Part shown: piece after piece, positions 1 to 5,368 of the stretch | Layout: the number at the start of each line of letters is the position of its first letter | Numbering within the stretch: position 1 is the stretch's first letter | Source: an uncultured Desulfovibrionaceae bacterium | GTDB taxonomy: Bacteria; Desulfobacterota; Desulfovibrionia; Desulfovibrionales; Desulfovibrionaceae | Direction of reading: 5' to 3' | Length of the DNA: 5,368 nucleotides | NCBI GenBank assembly: GCA_947074125.1 | Contig: CAMTOM010000125.1 | Location: 1-5,368 of the forward strand | Position numbers and translations under genes: made by a program | Notes under the pieces: generated by a model | Told to the model about the DNA's origin: nothing | Databases searched by the model: none | Seen by the model: the letters and a program-made list of their open reading frames with translations, nothing else

Positions 1-2
1 AG

Positions 3-845
3 CAATCAGCACATTTCTTTTCCACAGAGTTCTTTCGGTGTAAAAATGTACAAAACTGGCCAGGATTTCTTACGCCTGTCGAGCAGCTTAAATCTATCAA
101 TCCGCTGTTTGCATCCGTCACGTATGGCGCTGGAGGCTCCACGCAAAAAAATACTCTGGAAATAACCAGTCGCATTGCGGCTATGAATATTCCCACCATG
201 GCACACCTTACCTGTGTTGGCGCATCTGAAAGCGGACTGGATTCTTTTCTTTCAGAGCTGCGCACACGAGGGGTTCACAATGTCCTTGCACTTCGAGGAG
301 ATCCCCCCAAGGGGCAAGCGTATGACTGGAATAAGGGTTCTTTCCGTCATGCTGATGATCTGGTAGAATTTGTTCGCAGCAGACATCCCGAAATGGGTCT
401 GGCAGTGGCAGGTTATCCTGCGCCGCACCCAGAATCTCCCAGTTTTATCAGTGACCGCCATTTTACTCTTAAAAAAATACAGTCTGGCGCTGATTTCATC
501 ATTACGCAGCTCTTTTTTGATGTTCGTGAATATAGTGACCTTGTCAAATATCTGCGCCTGCATGACTCCAATGTTCCTGTCATACCAGGTATCATTCCCA
601 TTCAAAGTCTGGATTCCGTCCGTCGGGTGCTTTCCATGTGCGGTGCGAATATTCAGGGCAAATTCTATCTTGAACTGGCAGAAGCCCACCACACAGGCGG
701 TGCAGAAGCTGTACGGGAAGTCGGCATTGCCTTTGCGCTGCGCCAGATTCGTCAGCTTTTGGACATGGGCGCTCCTGGAATACACCTCTATACACTGAAC
801 AAAGCCGACCTTTGCCTGCGAATCGCCAACGAAGTCGCGCTTTGA
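3..845 (+). CDS. metF: 5,10-methylenetetrahydrofolate reductase (MetF), 5'-truncated by the window edge
   Basis: This cytoplasmic flavoenzyme reduces 5,10-methylene-tetrahydrofolate to 5-methyl-tetrahydrofolate, the methyl donor for methionine synthesis and an intermediate of one-carbon pathways. The open frame runs from the window edge to TGA at 843-845 and gives 280 visible residues. The family is about 290-300 long, so only some 10-20 N-terminal residues should be missing; ATG 183 is internal, because family motifs lie upstream of it. Visible motifs in order: STEFF with the likely catalytic Glu (residue 9 of the visible part, equivalent to E. coli Glu28), SVTYGAGGST at 38-47, AHLTCVG, ALRGDPPKG with the FAD/folate Asp at 100, YPxxHPE at 138-144, ITQLFFD with the folate-contacting Gln at 169, IPGIIPI, and LYTLNKAD near the C-terminus. 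One oddity: the usual EFFPPK reads EFFRCK here. A perfect terminator hairpin follows the stop by 21 bases. The family call is very safe; the true start is outside the window. Confidence 0.96.
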   Translation, partial: QSAHFFSTEFFRCKNVQNWPGFLTPVEQLKSINPLFASVTYGAGGSTQKNTLEITSRIAAMNIPTMAHLTCVGASESGLDSFLSELRTRGVHNVLALRGDPPKGQAYDWNKGSFRHADDLVEFVRSRHPEMGLAVAGYPAPHPESPSFISDRHFTLKKIQSGADFIITQLFFDVREYSDLVKYLRLHDSNVPVIPGIIPIQSLDSVRRVLSMCGANIQGKFYLELAEAHHTGGAEAVREVGIAFALRQIRQLLDMGAPGIHLYTLNKADLCLRIANEVAL

Positions 846-866
846 TAAGATATCTGCCTGACAGTC

Positions 867-897
867 TCTGGGGGACATCGTCCCCCAGATTCTCTTC
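867..897 (+). terminator. Rho-independent terminator of metF
   Basis: TCTGGGGGAC at 867-876 and GTCCCCCAGA at 880-889 form a perfect 10-bp, GC-rich stem with a 3-base ATC loop. The pyrimidine/T-rich stretch TTCTCTT follows at 891-897. The T tract is imperfect, but the stem is very stable and sits 21 bases after the metF stop, so it should end metF transcription and separate it from the next gene. Confidence 0.8.
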
Positions 898-955
898 CCA
901 ATCCTGCCACACATCCTGCATGGCTTCTTTTTAGCACGACATCACGATTTTTGCC

Positions 956-984
956 TTGTCTGTCTCTGAACAGCTCTGTATAGT
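956..984 (+). promoter_or_regulatory. Candidate sigma-70 promoter for the CBS-ACT gene
   Basis: TTGTCT at 956-961 (4 of 6 to TTGACA) and TATAGT at 979-984 (5 of 6 to TATAAT) are separated by exactly 17 bases. Transcription would start near 991, giving a leader of about 97 bases before the ATG at 1088. It lies downstream of the metF terminator, as expected for an independent unit. Evidence is by consensus match only. Confidence 0.5.
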
Positions 985-992
985 GAAAAAAA

Positions 993-1039
993 CAGTGTGG
1001 CAGCATCTTGTACCATATATAAATTTTCCTGCCACGTTG
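993..1039 (+). promoter_or_regulatory. Leader stem-loop upstream of the CBS-ACT gene
   Basis: GTGGCAG at 997-1003 is the exact reverse complement of CTGCCAC at 1029-1035. The stem extends outward to C993-G1039 through two G-U wobbles and two further pairs, giving about 11 pairs around an AT-rich 25-base loop (1004-1028). If transcription starts near 991, this fold sits at the very 5' end of the mRNA. That position would suit a stabilising 5' hairpin or a regulatory leader. No known riboswitch class is recognised. Confidence 0.4.
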
Positions 1040-1075
1040 CCTGTAGGAACTCCAGAACGACCAGACCGTTATGTA

Positions 1076-1081
1076 AAGGAG
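1076..1081 (+). promoter_or_regulatory. Ribosome-binding site deciding the start of the CBS-ACT gene
   Basis: AAGGAG lies 6 bases before ATG 1088, an ideal spacing. The in-frame GTG at 1085 would leave only 3 bases. The in-frame TTG at 956 overlaps the candidate -35 box and would add 44 residues without family similarity. ATG 1088 is therefore the preferred start. Confidence 0.8.
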
Positions 1082-1087
1082 CGTGTG

Positions 1088-1765
1088 ATGCTGATTCAAA
1101 ACTGGATGACACAACACGTCATTACCGTTACCCCAGAAACCAGTATGCTCAAAGCTGGCAAACTCATGCGCGAACACAATATTCGCCGCCTGCCGGTCAT
1201 TGATACGCACAATACTGTTATCGGCATTATTTCTGACAGGGATATCCGGGATGCCTCCCCATCCAAAGCGACAACTCTGGACATGCATGAAATGTATTAT
1301 CTTCTCGCCGAACTCAAAGTGCGGGATGTCATGACCAAAAATCCTGTTACTCTGAACGCGCAGGATACCGTTGATGTCGCAGCCAAACTCATGCATGAAA
1401 AAAAATTTGGCGGTATGCCCGTCATAAATGAACATGGTACACTGGCGGGCATCATCACAGATCAGGATGTCTTCAAAGCCTTTCTGCGTTTCACAGGGTC
1501 ACGGCGCGGGGGTCTTCTGCTTGGTTTTGAGCTGCTGGACGAGTCTGGCATTATGCGCCCCATATTTAATGCCCTTTATGACCACAAGGCAAATATCATT
1601 TCCATGCTCACCACACGTGAAACGCCCAATAAAATGGTAAGTGCCTATGTTCGCATCCACCCGCTCCCCCTTGAAGAAGAAGAGCAGCTCCTCGCCTTCC
1701 TCAAAGACAATTTTAACCTCGTTTTCTGGCGACGGGATGAAGGTTTGCCCCCCATGACTCGTTAA
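1088..1765 (+). CDS. Tandem CBS-domain protein with C-terminal ACT-like domain (AcuB-like)
   Basis: This is a 225-residue soluble protein starting at ATG 1088 (AAGGAG 6 bases upstream). CBS domain 1 spans about residues 1-56, with NIRRLPVID and the ligand-binding-type ISDRD at 48-52. CBS domain 2 spans about 78-135, with VMTKNPVTL, GGMPVIN and ITDQD at 123-127. A region at about 143-213 resembles an ACT domain (GFELLDESGIMRPIFNALYD, then a stretch on nucleation of beta strands around IISML and MVSAYVRI). Paired CBS domains generally bind adenosyl nucleotides such as AMP, ATP or SAM, and ACT domains often bind amino acids, so a cytoplasmic sensory or allosteric role is inferred. The architecture resembles proteins annotated as AcuB-like or CBS-and-ACT proteins; the acetoin link of Bacillus AcuB should not be transferred, since no acetoin genes are visible. 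No DNA-binding or enzyme domain is seen. It appears to be monocistronic, between the metF terminator and its own trailing hairpin. The domain call is firm; ligand and target are unknown. Confidence 0.93.
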   Translation: MLIQNWMTQHVITVTPETSMLKAGKLMREHNIRRLPVIDTHNTVIGIISDRDIRDASPSKATTLDMHEMYYLLAELKVRDVMTKNPVTLNAQDTVDVAAKLMHEKKFGGMPVINEHGTLAGIITDQDVFKAFLRFTGSRRGGLLLGFELLDESGIMRPIFNALYDHKANIISMLTTRETPNKMVSAYVRIHPLPLEEEEQLLAFLKDNFNLVFWRRDEGLPPMTR

Positions 1766-1774
1766 GGACTTTTT

Positions 1775-1810
1775 GGCATAAAAGAATAAAGTATTCTCAT
1801 TTATGCCTTT
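1775..1810 (+). terminator. Probable terminator hairpin after the CBS-ACT gene
   Basis: GGCATAAA at 1775-1782 pairs perfectly with TTTATGCC at 1800-1807, and AGAATA at 1783-1788 pairs perfectly with TATTCT at 1792-1797. This gives 14 pairs interrupted only by a two-base CA bulge, with an AAG loop. It starts 10 bases after the stop. The following T run is short (TTT) and the stem is AT-rich, so termination may be partial. Confidence 0.6.
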
Positions 1811-1956
1811 ACCAGATATTGAGCTGGACAAAAACAAACACCCTCCGGCAGATGCCTATAAAAATTATCCTGAACACTCTTGCAATTTTCCACAAAGTAT
1901 GGCAATCTGACCCCGGTGTCGAGAAATAAGAAAGCTCATTGTAGAACACTTACCTG

Positions 1957-1984
1957 TGGTCTTCAATCGCGGTCAGAAAGACCA
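1957..1984 (+). promoter_or_regulatory. Inverted repeat in the region upstream of dsrC
   Basis: TGGTCTT at 1957-1963 and AAGACCA at 1978-1984 form a perfect 7-bp stem with a 14-base loop. Inside it, GGTC at 1971-1974 can pair instead with GACC at 1980-1983, so two folds compete for the same right arm. The 292-base gap between the CBS-ACT gene and dsrC holds no supported gene and no strong sigma-70 promoter. The best boxes are TTGTAG 1939-1944 with TTCAAT 1962-1967 (17-base spacer) and TTGTTT 1988-1993 with CATAAC 2013-2018 (19-base spacer); both are weak. The repeat could be an operator or a leader hairpin. Confidence 0.3.
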
Positions 1985-2044
1985 AGATTGTTTTATGTAA
2001 AAGGGTCGGAAGCATAACGCTACGACGGTTGCAATAAACTGTCC

Positions 2045-2052
2045 AAGGAGGA
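2045..2052 (+). promoter_or_regulatory. Strong ribosome-binding site of dsrC
   Basis: AAGGAGGA is a near-complete anti-16S match placed 5 bases before ATG 2058. It fixes the start and predicts high translation, consistent with DsrC being one of the most abundant proteins in sulfate reducers. Confidence 0.85.
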
Positions 2053-2057
2053 CAAGC

Positions 2058-2375
2058 ATGGCTGAGATTACCTATAAAGGCAAAAACTTCGACGTGGATG
2101 AAGACGGCTTCCTGCTCAAGTTTGATGACTGGTGCCCAGAATGGATGGACTATGTAAAAGAATCCGAAGGCATCAGCAATATCACCGCAGACCATCAAAA
2201 AATTCTTGAGTTTCTGCAGTATTACTACCAAAAGAAGGGTATCGGTCCTAGGGTGCACGTCCTTTCCAAGAATACTGGTTACAAACTGAAGGAAGGTTAC
2301 GAACTCTTCCCCTCAGGCACTGGTAAAGGAGAATGTAAAATGGCTGGCCTGCCCAAGCCTACTGGTTGCGTGTAG
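2058..2375 (+). CDS. dsrC: DsrC, sulfur-carrier / trisulfide protein of dissimilatory sulfite reduction
   Basis: DsrC is a small cytoplasmic partner of the sulfite reductase DsrAB. Its two C-terminal cysteines carry the sulfite-derived sulfur as a trisulfide, which is then reduced through membrane complexes such as DsrMKJOP. The protein has 105 residues, the normal family size. It begins MAEITYKGK, contains the core FDDWCPEWMDYVKESEGIS (22-40), and ends in the flexible arm with Cys93 and the penultimate Cys104 spaced 11 apart. Both cysteines mark a true DsrC rather than the single-cysteine TusE type used in tRNA thiolation. Several normally constant positions differ from the Desulfovibrio sequence as I recall it: His67 where Arg is usual, with Arg65 two residues earlier; Gly80 before YELFPSG; Thr88 where Pro is usual; Glu92 where Ala is usual. 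The gene stands alone, without dsrAB nearby, as is common in Desulfovibrio. It ends in tandem stops TAG-TAA and is followed by a strong terminator. Confidence 0.97.
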   Translation: MAEITYKGKNFDVDEDGFLLKFDDWCPEWMDYVKESEGISNITADHQKILEFLQYYYQKKGIGPRVHVLSKNTGYKLKEGYELFPSGTGKGECKMAGLPKPTGCV

Positions 2376-2397
2376 TAATAACATGCTCTGTTTTTTT

Positions 2398-2430
2398 AAG
2401 GCGGAAGGGTGCATATCCTTCCGCCTTTTC
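2398..2430 (+). terminator. Rho-independent terminator of dsrC
   Basis: AAGGCGGAAGG at 2398-2408 pairs perfectly with CCTTCCGCCTT at 2417-2427, an 11-bp stem that can gain two more pairs (one G-U) and shrink to a 4-base loop. The run TTTT at 2426-2429 closes it. A T7 tract precedes the stem at 2391-2397. It lies 22 bases after the dsrC stop and separates dsrC from the penicillin-binding protein gene. Confidence 0.9.
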
Positions 2431-2553
2431 ATTCGATACGCCCACTCATTAAAAACTGGACTTTCCGCATGCTTTCATATAGGAAAGATCCAAATCCCGT
2501 GAAATTTGATCTTTTTACGATGACGCAAGAAACGTCGGAATATAGGCCGTATC

Positions 2554-5229
2554 ATGAAGATAGTTAAAAAACTCTGCCTCTGGTTTTTGTGCCTTGTCTT
2601 GTTAGGCATGATTGGGGCTGCATGCGCAGGAGGCGCTTTCCTTTACTGGGCCTCCAGAGACCTGCCTGAACTGGATCGCATCGCTGACTTTTCACCTCCC
2701 CTGGCGAGTACAGTGCTTGCCAGAGATGGTTCTGTACTTGGCTCACTGTATCATGAAAAGCGCTACACCATTCCGCTGGAAAAAATGTCAAAACATATTC
2801 CGCTGGCTTTTCTGGCCGCAGAAGATGCTACATTCTACCAGCATGATGGCATCAACCCTGTTGCTATTGCCCGTGCTGCCATAGTCAACTTCCAACAGGG
2901 CAAAAATGCGCAGGGCGGCAGTACCATTACCCAACAGGTTGTCAAACAGCTCGCACTCTCTTCAGAACGTACCTATGAGCGTAAGGCAAAAGAAGCCATA
3001 CTCTCATATCGCCTGGAAAAACATCTCACCAAAGATGAAATCCTTACCATTTACCTGAATCAGATTTTCCTTGGTCAGCAAGCCTATGGTGTTGAAGCTG
3101 CGGCACGTACTTTCTTTGGCAAGCATTCTGCTGACATTACTCTTGCAGAAAGTGCTGTCCTTGCCGGTCTGCCCAAAGCTCCCAGTTCGTACAATCCTTT
3201 CAGAAACCCTGCCGCAGCAAAAGACCGTCAGACCTATGTGCTTGGACGTCTTCTCGCGCAAGGCTGGATCACCAAGGATGAACACGACAAGGCTCTGGCA
3301 GAACCTCTTGTCTACTGGACAATGCCAGAAGATCAGGGGCGCTCCTCTTCATGGTATCTTGAAGAAGTACGCCGCTTGCTTATTGAATTTTTTACAGAAC
3401 AAAACCTCAGAGCCCTTGGTGTTGAAACCACAAAATCCGGTGAAGATTTTGTGTATGAGGCTGGGCTGATTGTCCGTACGGCTATGGAGCCTTATCATCA
3501 AACCACCGCTGAAGCCGCACTCCGGCGTGGTCTGGAGGAGCTGGACAAACGTCAGGGCTGGCGTGGCTCACTCAAAAAACTTGCTCCAGAAGAAATTGCT
3601 CCTTTCCTTGACAAACTCAAGTTCAACCCACTCAATCTTTCTGGAGATCACTGGGTGCAGGCTGTTGTTTCCAAGGTAACCAAGCAGGATATTCAGGTTG
3701 ATCTGGGCAATAACTTCCATGGCGCTATTGACCTTAAGGCTCTTGCCTGGGCACGTACTCCCAAAGCACCTCTTCCTGGAGCCGGAGACGTTATCTGGGT
3801 ATCTGCCACTCCCACAGTGACAACAGTAGCCGCCAAGAAAAAGACTGCCGATGCGGCACCTTCTCAGGATGATGAACCTAAAACTGTCATCACACCTTTG
3901 GACGTTACCGATTGGCCTGTCAAAAAATCCATTCCGCTGACCTTGCAACAACTTCCGGATGTACAGGGTGCGCTGGTTTCCATTGAACCAGATACAGGTG
4001 ATGTTGTCGCCCTCGTGGGTGGATACCAGTTTGGTAAAACTCATTTTAACAGAGCCACACAGGCGCGTCGCCAGCCAGGCTCCTCATTCAAGCCTGTTGT
4101 CTACTCAGCAGCACTGGATAAAGGCTTTACCGCATCCTCAATGCTGTTTGACGCCCCCTATTCTTATGTCAATCCCTATACCAAGGAAGTGTGGCGTCCA
4201 AGCAACTATGGCAAGTCCTATAAAGGCGCCCTGCCACTGCACAGAGCTCTGGCGCTCTCACTCAATACCTGTACTGTTCGCGTTGCGGAACAAATAGGCA
4301 TCGCAACTGTTAATCAGCGCGCCAAAATCTTGGGACTGGAACCACGTTTCCCAAATGAACTTGCTGTCAGTCTTGGTGCTGTGGCTGTGACACCACTTAA
4401 TATGACGCAGGCCTATACAGCTTTTGCCAATAAGGGCCTTGGGGTACGTCCCCGTCTCATTACTTCCATTGAAGACTCCAGCGGACGGGTGCTGTATCAG
4501 CAACGTGTTGAGCACTGGCAGGCCATCTCACCACAAAATGCCTTTATTATGTCCACTTTGCTGAAAAACGTTGTTGAGAATGGTACTGCGAAGCGTGCCC
4601 GCATTCCTGGACGCGCTATTGCAGGAAAAACAGGAACAACCAACGAAGAAAAAGATACATGGTTCGTAGGCTTCTCACCCCATCTGGTAACAGGTGTTTA
4701 TGTGGGATTTGACCAGATACGTCCTCTCGGCCGTGGTGAAGCTGGCGGACGTACCTCTGCTCCCATTTTCACCTACTACCGCAAGGAAGTGGAAGACCTG
4801 TATCCTGCAGAAGATTTTGAAATGCCCGCTGGGATCAGCATATCAAATGGCCTGGCTTATGTAGATACAGAACCAACAGAAGGCCTCTCCGCCATGGATG
4901 GCAACTTCAACTGGAGTGCCTCCCTGCCCGATAACAGTGATCCTTTTGATGATCTTAATACAGGTGACACCTTACCTGTGGTTACTGCGTCACCTGAACG
5001 CGCCCCTGTATCAACCTCCACAGCCACACGTATACCTACAGGCTCTGCGCCAACAATAGGTGCACGTACGCCAGATGGAGCACGTCCCATTATCAGGCCA
5101 GCAGCACCGCTGAAGCCTGTGGCAATTCCTACAACGGCGACAAGACCTGTTACGGCGGCTCCTCCTGTATATAAACCCCCAAGAGATACGACACGGGATG
5201 CAGAAGATCTTCTGCGTCAGGCTTTCTAG
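2554..5229 (+). CDS. mrcA: Class A penicillin-binding protein 1A (bifunctional peptidoglycan glycosyltransferase / transpeptidase)
   Basis: This enzyme polymerises lipid II into glycan strands and cross-links the peptides, acting in the periplasm from an inner-membrane anchor. The 891 residues show: short basic N-terminus (KIVKK) and one membrane helix at about 7-33; GT51 glycosyltransferase with EDATFYQHDG (catalytic Glu90), GGSTITQQVVK (121-131), RKAKEAIL (second acidic residue Glu147), YLNQIFLG and LAGLPKAPSSYNP up to about 215; a linker/OB-like region at about 300-450 that includes a low-complexity Lys/Ala/Asp stretch at 420-445; and a transpeptidase with SSFK (nucleophile Ser510, Lys513), SLN (569-571) and KTGT (692-695). 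All catalytic motifs are intact. A Pro/Thr/Ala-rich tail runs from about 795 and ends in a charged-hydrophobic RDAEDLLRQAF. The ATG at 2554 is chosen because the membrane anchor follows at once; its Shine-Dalgarno (ATAGG, 7 bases upstream) is weak, suggesting moderate expression. The class is certain; PBP1A rather than another class A subtype is likely from length and layout. Confidence 0.97.
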   Translation: MKIVKKLCLWFLCLVLLGMIGAACAGGAFLYWASRDLPELDRIADFSPPLASTVLARDGSVLGSLYHEKRYTIPLEKMSKHIPLAFLAAEDATFYQHDGINPVAIARAAIVNFQQGKNAQGGSTITQQVVKQLALSSERTYERKAKEAILSYRLEKHLTKDEILTIYLNQIFLGQQAYGVEAAARTFFGKHSADITLAESAVLAGLPKAPSSYNPFRNPAAAKDRQTYVLGRLLAQGWITKDEHDKALAEPLVYWTMPEDQGRSSSWYLEEVRRLLIEFFTEQNLRALGVETTKSGEDFVYEAGLIVRTAMEPYHQTTAEAALRRGLEELDKRQGWRGSLKKLAPEEIAPFLDKLKFNPLNLSGDHWVQAVVSKVTKQDIQVDLGNNFHGAIDLKALAWARTPKAPLPGAGDVIWVSATPTVTTVAAKKKTADAAPSQDDEPKTVITPLDVTDWPVKKSIPLTLQQLPDVQGALVSIEPDTGDVVALVGGYQFGKTHFNRATQARRQPGSSFKPVVYSAALDKGFTASSMLFDAPYSYVNPYTKEVWRPSNYGKSYKGALPLHRALALSLNTCTVRVAEQIGIATVNQRAKILGLEPRFPNELAVSLGAVAVTPLNMTQAYTAFANKGLGVRPRLITSIEDSSGRVLYQQRVEHWQAISPQNAFIMSTLLKNVVENGTAKRARIPGRAIAGKTGTTNEEKDTWFVGFSPHLVTGVYVGFDQIRPLGRGEAGGRTSAPIFTYYRKEVEDLYPAEDFEMPAGISISNGLAYVDTEPTEGLSAMDGNFNWSASLPDNSDPFDDLNTGDTLPVVTASPERAPVSTSTATRIPTGSAPTIGARTPDGARPIIRPAAPLKPVAIPTTATRPVTAAPPVYKPPRDTTRDAEDLLRQAF

Positions 5230-5277
5230 GCATCGCACACACGTTTAGCCGAAAGCCATATGAGCTTTGTCCCCGTC

Positions 5278-5302
5278 CCCCGCACGGTTTTCCTTGCGTG
5301 GG
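5278..5302 (+). terminator. Possible imperfect terminator hairpin after the PBP gene
   Basis: CCC (5278-5280) pairs with GGG (5300-5302), CGCA (5281-5284) with TGCG (5295-5298), and GG (5286-5287) with CC (5292-5293), closing a TTTT loop. There is one bulged T and one C-T mismatch. It lies 48 bases past the stop and no clean T tract follows directly (TTCTTTT occurs at about 5320-5326), so the assignment is tentative. No gene is supported in the final 139 bases. Confidence 0.4.
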
Positions 5303-5368
5303 CTTGCATGAACAATATCTTCTTTTGCCCCAAATACTGGGAATCACCATAATCCGATTCACCGTGCC

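Noticed and set aside
3..60. Frameshift at the start of the visible metF
   Set aside because: The other two frames give no MetF-like sequence (one stops at 41-43), while frame 3 keeps the EFF motif and continues into the conserved part, so substitution is more likely than a frameshift.
252..914. 220-residue open frame on the minus strand opposite metF
   Set aside because: It lies antisense to a well-conserved gene, its translation has no recognisable domain, and it runs through the metF terminator hairpin. It is a by-product of metF codon usage.
999..1012. Possible sigma-54 (-24/-12) promoter GG-CAGCATCTTG
   Set aside because: The GG to GC spacing is off by one and the -12 GC is missing; the sigma-70 boxes at 956-984 are better.
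956..1087. TTG-initiated 44-residue N-terminal extension of the CBS-ACT protein
   Set aside because: The region holds the candidate promoter and leader hairpin, its translation does not look like family sequence, and ATG 1088 has an ideal AAGGAG.
788..1435. 215-residue minus-strand open frame spanning the metF end and the CBS-ACT gene
   Set aside because: It crosses a gene boundary, a terminator and a promoter, is antisense to clear CBS domains, and resembles no family.
1950..2258. Minus-strand open frame opposite dsrC
   Set aside because: It covers the dsrC Shine-Dalgarno and most of its conserved core on the opposite strand; no domain or ribosome-binding site supports it.
2457..2483. Possible promoter TGGACT/TATAGG for the PBP gene
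   Set aside because: The spacer is only 15 bases and both boxes are weak; it is not strong enough to annotate, though some promoter is expected in 2431-2553.
5150..5362. 70-residue minus-strand open frame over the PBP end and the final gap
   Set aside because: Half of it is antisense to the PBP tail, it is rich in Cys/Arg without a motif, and no ribosome-binding site supports it.

Overview
The window is a stretch of bacterial chromosome with four genes, all on the + strand. It most likely comes from a sulfate- or sulfite-reducing bacterium of the Desulfovibrionaceae type (Desulfobacterota). The best evidence is a full-length DsrC of the true two-cysteine kind, ending in the C-terminal arm CKMAGLPKPTGCV. 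A CBS-CBS-ACT protein of the kind common in deltaproteobacterial lineages fits this. Base composition looks near half GC by eye, so a very GC-rich Desulfovibrio is less likely; species cannot be named from the sequence alone.

Layout: (1) 3-845, a 5'-truncated metF (5,10-methylenetetrahydrofolate reductase), followed by a perfect 10-bp terminator hairpin. (2) 1088-1765, a 225-residue regulator with two CBS domains and an ACT-like C-terminal domain. A plausible sigma-70 promoter at 956-984 precedes it, its leader can fold into a stem-loop starting almost at the predicted +1, and a second hairpin follows the gene. (3) 2058-2375, dsrC, with a near-perfect Shine-Dalgarno and a strong terminator. 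(4) 2554-5229, a class A penicillin-binding protein of the PBP1A type with glycosyltransferase and transpeptidase motifs intact. It is followed by 139 bases with an imperfect hairpin and no supported gene.

The genes share a direction, but a hairpin lies in each of the three gaps and two genes show their own strong ribosome-binding sites. The window therefore reads as separate transcription units rather than one operon. The functions are housekeeping and core energy metabolism: one-carbon/methionine supply (MetF), sulfur-trisulfide transfer in dissimilatory sulfite reduction (DsrC), wall synthesis (PBP1A) and a probable nucleotide- or amino-acid-sensing regulator (CBS-ACT). No mobile element, CRISPR array, tRNA, rRNA, toxin-antitoxin pair or defence island was seen. 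I find no convincing new multi-gene system. The points worth a second look are local: unusual residues in otherwise invariant motifs of MetF and DsrC, leader-RNA structures before the CBS-ACT gene and dsrC, and a conserved-looking terminal peptide on the PBP tail.
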